The notes below the pieces were generated by a model. The model made no database searches. It was not told the DNA's origin and saw nothing but the letters and a program-made list of their open reading frames with translations. Position numbers and translations under genes: made by a program. Of a stretch of 45,080 nucleotides of DNA, positions 22,981-31,301 are shown piece by piece. This DNA is from Bacteroidales bacterium UBA1392 (GTDB lineage: Bacteria > Bacteroidota > Bacteroidia > Bacteroidales > UBA932), in assembly GCA_002305275.1 (NCBI GenBank), contig DBQO01000033.1:151228-196307 (forward strand), given 5' to 3'. The stretch's first letter is position 1. Each line of letters begins with the position of its first letter.

Positions 22981-24621
22981 ATGAGAAAGAACATCATCAA
23001 TCTTATGCTCATAGCTTTCGTTTCAGTAGCTATGGCTTCCTGCGGCAATCCTACCAAGATGATTGAAGCCGCCGACCAGGTTAAAATCAATAGCAATCCC
23101 GAAGTTCTCGAAGTGATTGCAGGCAACATCGACGCTGTTGTTGACGTTACATTCCCTGCCGAATACTTCCATCCAAAGGCAATTCTTGAGGTGATTCCCG
23201 TGTTGGTTTACAATGGCGGAGAGGTTGAGGGTAAGCCTTTTGTATATCAGGGCGAAAAGATTACTGACAACTACAAACTCGTCTCCGAAGATGGCGCAAC
23301 CATAAGCGAGCGCATCCATTTCAAATATGTTCCCGGCATGGAGAAATCACAGCTAATCGCTCGTGCAACCGTCCTCTACAAAGGTAAAGAATTCCCCTTC
23401 CCCGCCGACATCAAGATTGCTGATGGGGCCTACACTACCTACATGCTTGTAGAGACCGAAGGTGCATACGTTAAGATGAAGGACAACTATAAGGAGGTGA
23501 TTCCCGAGACCGAAGAGGCTCAGATTCTCTATCTTGTGAACAGCGCAACCGTACGCCCTTCTCAACTTAAGAGTGAAGACGTCAAGAACTTTGAGCAAGC
23601 ACTCAAAGATCTCGCTAAAGACGAACGCAGGGAGGTTAAGGGTACAAAAATAGTTGCCTATGCTTCTCCCGAGGGAGCCGTGGACTTCAACAACAAACTC
23701 TCTTCAAATCGTGAGAAAAGTGCAGAGAGGGCATTCGGCCAGTTTGCGAAGAAACTTGAGACAGGTGCAGTAAGCACAAAGAGTCTCGGAGAGGACTGGG
23801 AAGGCTTCCAGGAGCTTGTGAAGAACTCTAACATTGAGGATAAAGAGCTTATCCTCCGCGTTCTTTCAATGTATAGCGACTCCAACGTACGTGAAAGGGA
23901 GATAAGAAACATGTCTCAAGTATACAAGATACTGGCAGAGACTATTCTTCCTGAACTTCGCCGTGCAAGATTCATCACCGACATAGAGTATACCAACTAC
24001 TCGACTGAAGAGCTGAAAGAGCTCGTGGAGACCAATATCAACCTACTTGATGAAGAGGCTCTTCTCCGTGCCGCTACTCTTGTGAAAGACAACAACGCTA
24101 AACTTGATATCTACAAAAAGGCTATTGACAAGTTTGACAGCGACCGCGCGAAATACAATGCAGCTTGTGTCAATCTCGACCTTATGAAGAATAGCGAAGC
24201 AAAGGCTCTTCTTGAGAAGATGAATGATAAGAAATGCTACTACAAGAATGCAATGGGTGTCATAGCTATGCGCGAAGGCAAAAATGCAGAGGCAATGAAG
24301 TGGTTTAATGATTGCCACCGTCCCGAAGCCAAGATCAACGCCGCAGTTATTGACATTCTTGAAGGCAGATATAAAGAAGCTCTCACCAAACTTGACGGCA
24401 CGGGTGACCACAACGAGCCCCTAGCTCATATCCTAAACGGTCAGCCTGAAAAGGCAGTTGTAAAGTGCAAATGCCCTCACGCCTCTTACCTAAGAGCTGT
24501 GATAGCTGCGCGTAAAGGCGACGCTGAGACCTGCAAGGCAGAGCTTGAAAAAGCATCTAAGAGAGAGGATTACGCCAAGAGGATGCTCACAGACATAGAA
24601 TTTGCAAAGATTCTCAGATAG
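22981..24621 (+). CDS. Outer-membrane lipoprotein with OmpA-like and TPR-like regions
   Basis: I start at 22981 (546 aa), where a lipoprotein signal begins (MRKNIINLMLIAFVSVAMASC, Cys21). The extra 35 codons upstream are A/T-rich leader. The N-terminal 170 residues are beta-rich (VVDVTFPAEYFHPKA, IPVLVYNGGEV). About residues 220-340 resemble an OmpA-like peptidoglycan-binding domain (KGTKIVAYASPEGAVDFNNKLSSNREKSAERAF). The C-terminal 200 residues are helical repeats of TPR type (AALLVKDNN-like, AKYNAACVNLDLMKNSEAKALLEKM, YKNAMGVIAMREGKNAEAMKWF). It probably links the outer membrane to peptidoglycan. The gene stands alone with its own promoter and a strong terminator. Codon use looks regular, as for a highly expressed gene. 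Confidence 0.8.
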   Translation: MRKNIINLMLIAFVSVAMASCGNPTKMIEAADQVKINSNPEVLEVIAGNIDAVVDVTFPAEYFHPKAILEVIPVLVYNGGEVEGKPFVYQGEKITDNYKLVSEDGATISERIHFKYVPGMEKSQLIARATVLYKGKEFPFPADIKIADGAYTTYMLVETEGAYVKMKDNYKEVIPETEEAQILYLVNSATVRPSQLKSEDVKNFEQALKDLAKDERREVKGTKIVAYASPEGAVDFNNKLSSNREKSAERAFGQFAKKLETGAVSTKSLGEDWEGFQELVKNSNIEDKELILRVLSMYSDSNVREREIRNMSQVYKILAETILPELRRARFITDIEYTNYSTEELKELVETNINLLDEEALLRAATLVKDNNAKLDIYKKAIDKFDSDRAKYNAACVNLDLMKNSEAKALLEKMNDKKCYYKNAMGVIAMREGKNAEAMKWFNDCHRPEAKINAAVIDILEGRYKEALTKLDGTGDHNEPLAHILNGQPEKAVVKCKCPHASYLRAVIAARKGDAETCKAELEKASKREDYAKRMLTDIEFAKILR

Positions 24622-24624
24622 TTA

Positions 24625-24663
24625 GAAACTGAAAAGGGTAGCGCTGCTACCCTTTTCAGTTTC
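24625..24663 (+). terminator. Terminator hairpin of the lipoprotein gene
   Basis: GAAACTGAAAAGGGTAGC and its exact complement form an 18-bp perfect stem with loop GCT, starting 4 bp after the stop codon. The symmetry would let it work on either strand. Confidence 0.85.
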
Positions 24664-24665
24664 AG

Positions 24666-24749
24666 TCCTGAGTATGGAGTATTTAGTCAGGAGTAAGTTT
24701 TATAGGTTTTAGTTTCTAGTGAAAAGTAGAACTAAAAGTTAAAAGTTTG
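24666..24749. repeat. Degenerate 7-nt tandem repeats (intergenic)
   Basis: The stretch reads in 7-mers: TCCTGAG, TATGGAG, TATTTAG, TCAGGAG, TAAGTTT, TATAGGT, TTTAGTT, TCTAGTG, AAAAGTA, GAACTAA, AAGTTAA, AAGTTTG. The first four share TnnnnAG; the later units are more decayed. Confidence 0.6.
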
Positions 24750-24769
24750 GAATCCTAATTAGAAATTAA

Positions 24770-24806
24770 AGTTCCGGATTAAGAATGATTAATCCGGAGC
24801 TTTTTT
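24770..24806 (+). terminator. Second intrinsic terminator upstream of the AAA-DUF4143 gene
   Basis: AGTTCCGGATTAA and TTAATCCGGAGCT form a 13-bp stem (one G-U) with loop GAATGA, followed by six T in all. It is a classical intrinsic terminator, but the only upstream gene already has one at 24625-24663. It may belong to a small RNA or to a gene since lost. Confidence 0.75.
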
Positions 24807-24818
24807 CATATACATAAT

Positions 24819-24853
24819 ACTCCGCACACTACAGACTACCCACTACCGACTCG
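24819..24853. repeat. Degenerate 7-nt tandem repeats (intergenic)
   Basis: Five consecutive 7-mers are visible: ACTCCGC, ACACTAC, AGACTAC, CCACTAC, CGACTCG. On the opposite strand these read GTAGTnn, of the same style as the units at 24666-24749. Confidence 0.6.
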
Positions 24854-24863
24854 AAACCAACTT

Positions 24864-24920
24864 ATTATCCGCAGCATATTGAGGATAAACAGTAAATTAT
24901 CCGCAGCATATTGAGGATAA
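24864..24920. repeat. Two identical palindromic elements spaced 32 bp, upstream of the AAA-DUF4143 gene
   Basis: A 25-bp sequence occurs twice without mismatch (24864-24888 and 24896-24920). Its core is a 24-bp imperfect palindrome with arms TTATCC and GGATAA, inner CA/TG pairs and a central AT. Centre-to-centre spacing is 32 bp, about three helical turns, so two bound proteins would lie on one face of the DNA. The second copy covers the -33 region of the promoter, which suggests operators. Confidence 0.8.
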
Positions 24921-24943
24921 TTAAAGTTTTGTCACTATCTTTG
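24911..24943 (+). promoter_or_regulatory. Promoter of the AAA-DUF4143 gene
   Basis: TATCTTTG (24936-24943) matches the -7 consensus, and TTG (24911-24913) lies 22 bp upstream inside the second palindrome. The predicted leader is about 22 nt. Confidence 0.5.
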
Positions 24944-24968
24944 TGGTGGATTTCTAAAAATCAATATT

Positions 24969-26243
24969 ATGAACGACACGCTCATACGTTTAAACCGACA
25001 CTGGAATTTAGGCAAATATGATGGCTTACATGACCGCGAGCTATTGTCCGCACTGATAAAAAAATTGGTTCTTCCACATATTCACGTGCTCACCGGAATA
25101 CGGCGTAGCGGAAAGTCATCACTATTTCAGTTGATTATTAACCACTTGATAGACGAGGGTGTTAATCCGCACGAAGTACTGATACTCAACATGGACGAAC
25201 CCCTTTTTACGCCTATTTGGAGTAACCCCGCAGAAATATATGGTCTGATAGAGCAAGCCGAGGTTCTTACCGGTACAAAAGTGACCTATTTGTTTTTAGA
25301 CGAGGTACAGCAAGTTAGCAATTGGGAGCTATTTGTAAAGGGAGCTTACGATACTCAGCGCTTCAAAAAAATATATATTACCGGCTCTACTTCCGATTTG
25401 TTACAACGACAGTTTGCCACATTGCTATCCGGTCGGTATGTTTCCGATGTAGTGCGTCCGCTCTCGCTAAAAGAAATATTTTCCATAAATGGAGTAACCG
25501 ACTTGCTTGCAGTAAACGCACAAAAGAGCGAAGTACTGAGTCTTCTCAACAAATATCTCATTTTTGGCGGATTTCCGGAAATAGCCATCGGTGAACTTCC
25601 CGATGATTTAAAGATCGAACTGCTGCAAAGCTATTACGACTCAATTGTACTGAAAGATTGTATAGCTTATAACGGCGTACGCGATACAGGAGCATTTTAC
25701 AGAACCATGCATTACCTGCTTACCAACACAGCAACTCGTTACCGATACAGTACTCTCAGTAAGGCACTCGGCAACAGCGAAAACACTATAAAAAAATATA
25801 TTGAATATGCAGAACAAGCTTATGTGTTAAATGAAATAAGCAACTTTTCATTTTCCGCAAAAGAAAATGCGCGTCCGGAACGGAAAGTATATAGTGCTGA
25901 CAACGGACTGATTTCTGCCGTTGGAGTAAGCTTTTCGCCAAATTCGGGAAAATTGTTCGAAAACGTTGTATATAACCAACTCATACATGCTAAATACGAA
26001 GATGTTGCCTTCGTTCGCACATCAGAAGAGTGCGATTTCATTGCTCGCCGGGATGGAATATGGCATGCTTTTCAAGTTTGTTACTATTTAGATAGTACAA
26101 ACCGTGAACGTGAATTATCCGGCTTTAAAGTAATCGACCCACAACTAAAAGTCTCTTCAAAAACCATTATAACCTACAATCAGAAAGACCGAATAGATGA
26201 TGTAGAGATTGTTCCTCTTTATGAGTGGATCTTTAAGGTGTAG
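24969..26243 (+). CDS. AAA family ATPase with DUF4143 domain
   Basis: The 424-aa protein has an N-terminal AAA-type ATPase (AAA_14-like): Walker A GIRRSGKSS at 43-51, Walker B YLFLDEVQQV about 107-116, and sensor-like KIYITGSTSDLL. A DUF4143 C-terminal half follows (YSADNGLISAVGVSF, LFENVVYNQLI, ECDFIARR), which resembles a PD-(D/E)XK nuclease-like fold (EN...ECDF...FQVCY). Such proteins are widespread in Bacteroidales, often in several copies, and their function is not settled. The gene is isolated, flanked by palindromes and 7-nt repeats on both sides, and looks more A/T-rich than its neighbours, all compatible with transfer. Confidence 0.9.
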   Translation: MNDTLIRLNRHWNLGKYDGLHDRELLSALIKKLVLPHIHVLTGIRRSGKSSLFQLIINHLIDEGVNPHEVLILNMDEPLFTPIWSNPAEIYGLIEQAEVLTGTKVTYLFLDEVQQVSNWELFVKGAYDTQRFKKIYITGSTSDLLQRQFATLLSGRYVSDVVRPLSLKEIFSINGVTDLLAVNAQKSEVLSLLNKYLIFGGFPEIAIGELPDDLKIELLQSYYDSIVLKDCIAYNGVRDTGAFYRTMHYLLTNTATRYRYSTLSKALGNSENTIKKYIEYAEQAYVLNEISNFSFSAKENARPERKVYSADNGLISAVGVSFSPNSGKLFENVVYNQLIHAKYEDVAFVRTSEECDFIARRDGIWHAFQVCYYLDSTNRERELSGFKVIDPQLKVSSKTIITYNQKDRIDDVEIVPLYEWIFKV

Positions 26244-26245
26244 AC

Positions 26246-26266
26246 TTTTGGCTATTGGCCGTTGGC
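26246..26266. repeat. 7-nt tandem repeats just after the AAA-DUF4143 gene
   Basis: TTTTGGC, TATTGGC and CGTTGGC are three adjacent 7-mers starting 3 bp after the stop codon. Further TGGC-type words follow less regularly up to about 26298. Confidence 0.55.
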
Positions 26267-26295
26267 TTATAAAATGCAAATGGCTAACGGGCATT

Positions 26296-26342
26296 GGTGC
26301 TAAAAATGTGGGAATTTTCACATTATTGGTACCAAAAATGTG
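26296..26342. repeat. Two 15-bp direct repeats at 32-bp spacing with alternating inverted arms
   Basis: GGTGCTAAAAATGTG (26296-26310) and GGTACCAAAAATGTG (26328-26342) differ at two bases and start 32 bp apart. CACATT at 26319-26324 can pair with AATGTG on its left (26305-26310) or right (26337-26342). The right pairing is part of a near-perfect 24-bp palindrome centred on GGTACC (26319-26342). It lies between the convergent ATPase and NSS transporter genes and could terminate either transcript. Confidence 0.65.
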
Positions 26343-26385
26343 ATTTTTACCACACCCTGACCCAGCAACCTGCAACACGCACCAC

Positions 26386-27753
26386 TTACCCAAAAATCAT
26401 TATCACCAAAATGGTTGCCGGAGCGACGAAACGAATGATGAAGAATGTCATTTCTGTAAACCATTTGGGAAATTTGAGAGTACCGCTATTGGTAAGTTCG
26501 TCCATCACATTGGCCTTGCCGAGTCTCCAGCCCACAAAGATTACAACCAGAAGGCCGCATGTGGTCAAGAAAAAGTCGGAAGAAAGAGTGTCAAAGAGAT
26601 CAAAGAAAGTCTTTCCAAAGATCTTGACACCCGAAAGCACTCCCATGGAGAGAGAAGCGAGAGATCCCGTTACAAGGAAAATTGAGGAACCGATGATTAC
26701 CGCCGTGGTACGCTTCATCTTGAACTCCTCCTTGAGATATGCTACAACCACCTCCAACAGAGAAATAGAGGAGGTCAATGCGGCGATTATAAGCACAAAG
26801 AAGAAAATGATGGCTAAAAGGCCACCAAGTGGCATCTGGGCAAATATCTTTGGCAATGTAATGAATACGAGGCCTGGACCCTCTCCCGGACTGATCCCGA
26901 AGGCAAATACCGCCGGCATTATTGCCAAACCTGCAATGATTGCAAAAGTGGTGTCGGCTACTGCCGTAAGTGCGGTCGTCTTTACTATATTTTCACTTTT
27001 GCTGACATAAGAGGCATAGGTCATTATTGTACCACAACCTATGGAGAGCGAGAAAAATGCCTGGCCCAGCGCAGAGAGCATCATATTAAAAGTCACTTTG
27101 GAAAAATCGGGTTTGAAAAGATAGACTATACCCTCATTTGCCCCTTCAAGGGTCACCGAGCGCACCGCAATGATGATTATCATCACAAAAAGGAGCGGCA
27201 TCATCATTTTGGTATATTTCTCAATACCCTTTTCTATCCCGGCAATCACCACGAGAGCGGTCAGAAGCAAGAATACCACATGCCAGATAATCGGCTTTAT
27301 CGGAGATGTGACAAAATCATCAAACATCGTGTCAAGATTGGCTACGGCCTCACGGGTAAAATCAAAAGTTATGGATTTTACCAAATATTCGATAGACCAT
27401 CCTCCAACAACACTGTAAAACGATAGTATGCAGAGAGATGAAAGTACCGAAAAAATTCCTACTATCCCCCATTTTGAACCGGGGGCAAGCACTTTGAAAG
27501 CCCCAAAAACATTTTTCTGACTCCTTCGTCCTATGATAAACTCCGAATACATTATCGGAAGACAGAGGATAAAGACGAAAGCAATATAAATGAAAATAAA
27601 AGCGGCTCCGCCGTTTTCTCCCACTAAATAGGGAAACCTCCACAGATTGCCCAATCCGATGGCAGATCCGGCCAGTGCTACAAGCACTCCGAATGAACTG
27701 GTGAACGAGTCACGGCCGGTATTGCTTGATAGCTGTGATTTATTAGCACTCAT
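26386..27753 (-). CDS. Sodium-dependent transporter, NSS (SNF) family
   Basis: The 455-aa membrane protein begins with the NSS signature FGVLVALAGSAIGLGNLWRFPYLVGENGGAAFIFIY, where the unwound first helix binds Na+ and substrate. About 11-12 hydrophobic segments follow. Bacterial members import amino acids or related amines with Na+; the substrate is not evident. It overlaps folA by 11 bp and is the last gene of the thyA-folA operon, an unexplained pairing. Confidence 0.92.
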   Translation of the reverse strand: MSANKSQLSSNTGRDSFTSSFGVLVALAGSAIGLGNLWRFPYLVGENGGAAFIFIYIAFVFILCLPIMYSEFIIGRRSQKNVFGAFKVLAPGSKWGIVGIFSVLSSLCILSFYSVVGGWSIEYLVKSITFDFTREAVANLDTMFDDFVTSPIKPIIWHVVFLLLTALVVIAGIEKGIEKYTKMMMPLLFVMIIIIAVRSVTLEGANEGIVYLFKPDFSKVTFNMMLSALGQAFFSLSIGCGTIMTYASYVSKSENIVKTTALTAVADTTFAIIAGLAIMPAVFAFGISPGEGPGLVFITLPKIFAQMPLGGLLAIIFFFVLIIAALTSSISLLEVVVAYLKEEFKMKRTTAVIIGSSIFLVTGSLASLSMGVLSGVKIFGKTFFDLFDTLSSDFFLTTCGLLVVIFVGWRLGKANVMDELTNSGTLKFPKWFTEMTFFIIRFVAPATILVIMIFG

Positions 27754-28276
27754 ATATCAAAAATTCATAGTTTAAACCTGACTTTTCATCCATGGCGATA
27801 CCGCTGCGGGTAGCAATATGCCATTTCTCCGGATCGAGAACCGGAAAAAACGTATCTGCTTCGGGTACGGATGTATGCACCTTGGTCATATAGACCCTCG
27901 AAGCTATTTCCAATGCCTGATGATAGATACTACCTCCTCCTATGACGAATACCTCATTCTCTCCGCTTTCTGCAGAAATGGATAATGCAAGATCGATGGC
28001 GCTATCGAGTGAAGTGACAAAATGCAGCCGTGAAGGAATCTCCCCTAAATCATCCACGGAGAGAGAACGGCTGATGACTATGTTGTCCCTACCGGGAAGA
28101 GGTTTGCTGCCGAGGGACACCCATGTCTTACGACCCATAATGACGCATTTGCCGAGAGTAACCCGTTTGAAATATTTCATATCATCGGAAATGTGCCATG
28201 GCATAGTGTTTCCTTTGCCAATGGCTCCATCGGTCGCAACTGCAACGATAATGGAGATTATAGGTGCTCTGCTCAT
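27743..28276 (-). CDS. folA: Dihydrofolate reductase
   Basis: The 177-aa enzyme reduces dihydrofolate to tetrahydrofolate with NADPH. Recognisable parts: ISIIVAVATDGAIGKGNTMPWHISDDMKYFK (active-site Asp in ISDD), VIMGRKTWVSLGSKPLPGRDNIVIS for cofactor binding, and VFVIGGGSIYHQAL. The start overlaps the thyA stop by 4 bp (ATGA), tying it to the enzyme that makes dihydrofolate. Length is normal. Confidence 0.96.
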   Translation of the reverse strand: MSRAPIISIIVAVATDGAIGKGNTMPWHISDDMKYFKRVTLGKCVIMGRKTWVSLGSKPLPGRDNIVISRSLSVDDLGEIPSRLHFVTSLDSAIDLALSISAESGENEVFVIGGGSIYHQALEIASRVYMTKVHTSVPEADTFFPVLDPEKWHIATRSGIAMDEKSGLNYEFLIYEC

Positions 28277-29067
28277 ACGGCGATGGGGGCTTTTATTCCG
28301 GGATGGGGATCATATCCCTCCAAAGTGAAATCCTCATACTCAAAGCTGAAAAGATCCTTCTTCTCAGGGTTGATATGCATTTTCGGTAGTGAGCGAGGCT
28401 CGCGTGAGAGCTGCAGGGCCACCTGCTCAAAGTGGTTTTGGTAGATGTGAGCATCTCCAAAGGAATGGATAAACTCCCCGGGGAGATAGCCGCACACCTG
28501 CGCCAGCATCATGGTAAGCAGTGAATAAGAAGCAATATTGAAGGGTACTCCAAGGAATACGTCTGCACTGCGTTGATAGAGTTGGCACGAGAGCTTCCCT
28601 CCCGCCACGTAGAACTGGAAAAGTGCATGACAGGGCGGAAGGGCCATTTTTCCAACCTCCGCAACATTCCATGCAGATACGATATGACGACGGGAGTCAG
28701 GATTGCTTTTAAGCGACTCGACCAGTGTCGTCAACTGATCTATCGTGCCGCCGTCGGGAGTCGGCCAACTACGCCACTGGTGACCGTAAATGGGGCCTAA
28801 ATCTCCATTGACGTCTGCCCATTCATCCCATATAGTCACTCCGTGCTCATTTAGGTAGCGGATATTCGTATCTCCCGCTATAAACCAAAGCAGTTCGTAG
28901 ATTATGGATCTCAGATGGAGTTTTTTGGTAGTCAGCGCCGGAAAACCCTGACTCAGGTCAAAGCGCATTTGATAACCGAAAACACTTCTGGTGCCGGTAC
29001 CGGTACGATCACTTTTGTCGGTACCGTTACGCATTATGTGTTCAAGGAGGTCTAGATACTGTTTCAT
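28273..29067 (-). CDS. thyA: Thymidylate synthase
   Basis: The 264-aa enzyme methylates dUMP to dTMP using methylene-tetrahydrofolate. The nucleophile is Cys146 in MALPPCHALFQFYV, the same number as in E. coli, as the total length is the same. LYQRSADVFLGVPFNIASY and HIYQNHFEQ complete the active site. It overlaps both the upstream phosphatase-family gene and folA by 4 bp. Confidence 0.98.
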   Translation of the reverse strand: MKQYLDLLEHIMRNGTDKSDRTGTGTRSVFGYQMRFDLSQGFPALTTKKLHLRSIIYELLWFIAGDTNIRYLNEHGVTIWDEWADVNGDLGPIYGHQWRSWPTPDGGTIDQLTTLVESLKSNPDSRRHIVSAWNVAEVGKMALPPCHALFQFYVAGGKLSCQLYQRSADVFLGVPFNIASYSLLTMMLAQVCGYLPGEFIHSFGDAHIYQNHFEQVALQLSREPRSLPKMHINPEKKDLFSFEYEDFTLEGYDPHPGIKAPIAV

Positions 29068-30086
29068 TGTGCAAATATATGCATTTTTCGCTGCAATCGC
29101 AGCAAAATAGGAAGGTGGTCACTTACCCCTCCGTTGTAGCGCGGTCCGATATATGTTCGTTTGGGCTTTTGCCCAAGAAACTCTTTATCTGCCTCAAGTA
29201 AAAAATCGGGAGCAAAGATGCGCATAAAGGCACCATCATCCCAGCGAACAAGCCTCTTGGAAAGATTTTCTGAAAGAAAAAATTGATCTATGAGCTCCCG
29301 GACACCTTTATATTTAATGGAACCCTGCCCCCCGGAGGCTAAATCGGCAGCCGGAGAGCATAATCCCATTCCCCTCGAAAAATCGGTAAGGATGCGGGAA
29401 TCCGGAGTGTCGTTGAAATCCCCCATTACAAGGATTGCCGCCTCCGGCGAAAATGCCCTTACCGAATCTATTGCCTCCTTCAAAGCCTCTGCGGCCGCCA
29501 TTCTTCGTGGAGAATCAGCCGAATCATCACTCAACTTTGATGGCCAGTGGTTGACAAACAGATGGAGCGTATCCAAAGCCCCCTCTCCCTGTAGCATAAT
29601 CCCGCATACATACAAAATGTCGCGTGTAGCGGAACTGTCGGGAAGGGATACTTCCACTGCTCTCGAGCGCAATACTTTAAACCGCTCCTTACGATAAAGC
29701 AGCGCCACATCTATCCCACGCATGTCCGGGGAATCATAGTGTACTATACCCCAATCCAAACGCACCAAAGGAGTTTGCTCCGTAAGTTGGCGAAGCACCA
29801 TCCTGTTTTCCACCTCGCACAATCCCACCAGATCCGGCCAACCTCCCAGCTCACCTGCTGAAGAGACTATAACTTTGGCAATGGCGTTGCGTTTACGCAC
29901 AAACCGCTTCCACGACCAACCGTACCGACCCCCATAAATAAAATCCTCATCATTGGTTTTTTCATCATCAAAGGGATCGAAATAATTTTCGACATTCCAA
30001 AACATCACTCTGATTTCTTCTTTCGCCCGCTCCTGAATCGGAGCTGCAACAATGAGCAGAATGCTCAAAAATAACCCTCTCATCAC
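29064..30086 (-). CDS. Exported endonuclease/exonuclease/phosphatase (EEP) family protein
   Basis: The 340-aa protein starts with a hydrophobic signal segment (MMRGLFLSILLIVAAPIQE). The EEP fold motifs follow: EIRVMFWNVENYFDP, LVGLCEVENRMVL with the metal-binding Glu, FVNHWPSK, ILVMGDFNDTPDS, and SDHLPILLRL with the catalytic Asp-His. It could be a periplasmic nuclease or phosphatase; the substrate is unknown. It is the first gene of the four-gene operon with thyA, folA and the NSS transporter. Confidence 0.88.
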   Translation of the reverse strand: MMRGLFLSILLIVAAPIQERAKEEIRVMFWNVENYFDPFDDEKTNDEDFIYGGRYGWSWKRFVRKRNAIAKVIVSSAGELGGWPDLVGLCEVENRMVLRQLTEQTPLVRLDWGIVHYDSPDMRGIDVALLYRKERFKVLRSRAVEVSLPDSSATRDILYVCGIMLQGEGALDTLHLFVNHWPSKLSDDSADSPRRMAAAEALKEAIDSVRAFSPEAAILVMGDFNDTPDSRILTDFSRGMGLCSPAADLASGGQGSIKYKGVRELIDQFFLSENLSKRLVRWDDGAFMRIFAPDFLLEADKEFLGQKPKRTYIGPRYNGGVSDHLPILLRLQRKMHIFAQ

Positions 30087-30126
30087 ATACCTCCTTGTTT
30101 TAGCGCCAAGATAAACAAATAATTAT

Positions 30127-30134
30127 TACTTTTG
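30127..30134 (+). promoter_or_regulatory. Candidate -7 box for ychF
   Basis: TACTTTTG fits TAnnTTTG and gives a leader of about 41 nt. No TTTG is found at 19-21 bp upstream. The region just after it contains short inverted repeats (GCAGT/ACTGC and ATTAC/GTAAT). Confidence 0.35.
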
Positions 30135-30178
30135 CAGTTTACTGCAACAATAATTACAGCTTTTTGTAATAATTATAT

Positions 30179-31282
30179 ATGGGATTTAAATGTGGAATAG
30201 TAGGACTGCCAAATGTTGGAAAATCAACTCTTTTCAACTGTATCAGCTCCTCAAAGGCACAAGCGGCCAATTTCCCTTTTTGTACGATAGAGCCCAATAT
30301 AGGTTTTACCATCGTACCGGACGATAGGCTTACCGTACTTGAAAAGATGGTTAAACCGCGCCGGGTGGTACCAACCACCGTGGAAATCGTAGATATTGCA
30401 GGACTTGTAAAGGGAGCAAGCAAAGGCGAAGGCCTCGGCAACCAATTTCTGGCCAATATTCGTGAAACAGATGCAATTTTACATGTGCTGCGCTGCTTTG
30501 ACGACCCCAATGTGGTCCACATGGACGGTAGCGTAAATCCGGTAAGAGACAAGGAAATTATAGAGATAGAGCTTCAAATTAAAGATTTGGATACGGTCAA
30601 CAACCGTATGTTAAAGGTTCAGAAACAGGCGCAGGCAGGTGGTGATAAACAGGCAAAAAAGATACTGGAGCTGCTGCTCAGATATAAGGAGAGGCTGGAG
30701 ATGGGTCACAATGCCCGCGAAGTTGTAATTGAGAATGCAGAAGAAGCAAAGATTGCAAAGGAATTCTACCTTCTCACCAACAAGCCCGTGATGTATGTTT
30801 GCAATGTAGATGAATCCTCCGCCCTATCGGGTAACGCCTACGTGGATGCGTTACGTGAGGCTGTCAATGGTGAAGATGCCGAGATACTGGTGATTGCCGC
30901 CAAGACCGAATCGGAGATTGCAGAGTTGGAAAGCTTTGAGGAGAGAGAGATGTTTCTGCGGGAAATAGGGCTGGAGACCTCCGGATTGGTGCGTCTGATA
31001 CAATCTGCCTATTCGCTACTGAGCCTGCAGACCTTTTTCACCGTGGGAGAACCTGAAGTAAGGGCATGGACCATTAAAAAGGGAGCTAAGGCTTTGAAGG
31101 CCGCCGGAGTCATACACTCCGACTTCGAGAGAGGGTTCATACGTGCCGAGGTAATCAAATATGATGACTATGTTGCACTTGGATCTGAAGCTGCCTGTCG
31201 TGCTGCGGGTAAAATAAGCAGTGAAGGCAAAGAATACGTGGTGCAGGATGGCGATATAATGCACTTTCTTTTCAATGTATAA
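30179..31282 (+). CDS. ychF: Redox-regulated P-loop ATPase YchF
   Basis: The 367-aa Obg-like protein has G1 GLPNVGKST near the N-terminus, G3 DIAGLVKGASKGEGLGNQFL and NVDE in place of NKxD, the change that makes YchF prefer ATP. A coiled-coil insertion follows (DTVNNRMLKVQKQ), and the C-terminal TGS-like domain includes FFTVGEPEVRAWTIKKG and HSDFERGFIRAEVI. YchF binds ribosomes and responds to oxidative stress. It overlaps the reading frame of the next gene's longest form, but the next start used here is 20 bp downstream. Confidence 0.96.
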   Translation: MGFKCGIVGLPNVGKSTLFNCISSSKAQAANFPFCTIEPNIGFTIVPDDRLTVLEKMVKPRRVVPTTVEIVDIAGLVKGASKGEGLGNQFLANIRETDAILHVLRCFDDPNVVHMDGSVNPVRDKEIIEIELQIKDLDTVNNRMLKVQKQAQAGGDKQAKKILELLLRYKERLEMGHNAREVVIENAEEAKIAKEFYLLTNKPVMYVCNVDESSALSGNAYVDALREAVNGEDAEILVIAAKTESEIAELESFEEREMFLREIGLETSGLVRLIQSAYSLLSLQTFFTVGEPEVRAWTIKKGAKALKAAGVIHSDFERGFIRAEVIKYDDYVALGSEAACRAAGKISSEGKEYVVQDGDIMHFLFNV

Positions 31283-31301
31283 TGACAAAAATGATGATAA
31301 A

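Larger units (their letters stand above)
24622..24968. other. 347-bp intergenic region with two terminators, 7-nt repeats and tandem palindromes
   Basis: This gap contains, in order: a perfect 18-bp hairpin (24625-24663), a run of degenerate 7-mers (24666-24749), a second terminator with six T (24770-24806), more 7-mers of opposite orientation (24819-24853), two identical 25-bp palindromic elements (24864-24920) and a promoter (24911-24943). I see no protein-coding gene in it. The layering suggests past insertion of the ATPase gene beside the lipoprotein gene. Confidence 0.75.

Noticed and set aside
24864..24920. CRISPR-like direct repeats at regular spacing
   Set aside because: There are only two copies, the 7-bp gap is too short for a spacer, and no cas genes are present. 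Palindromic operators fit better.
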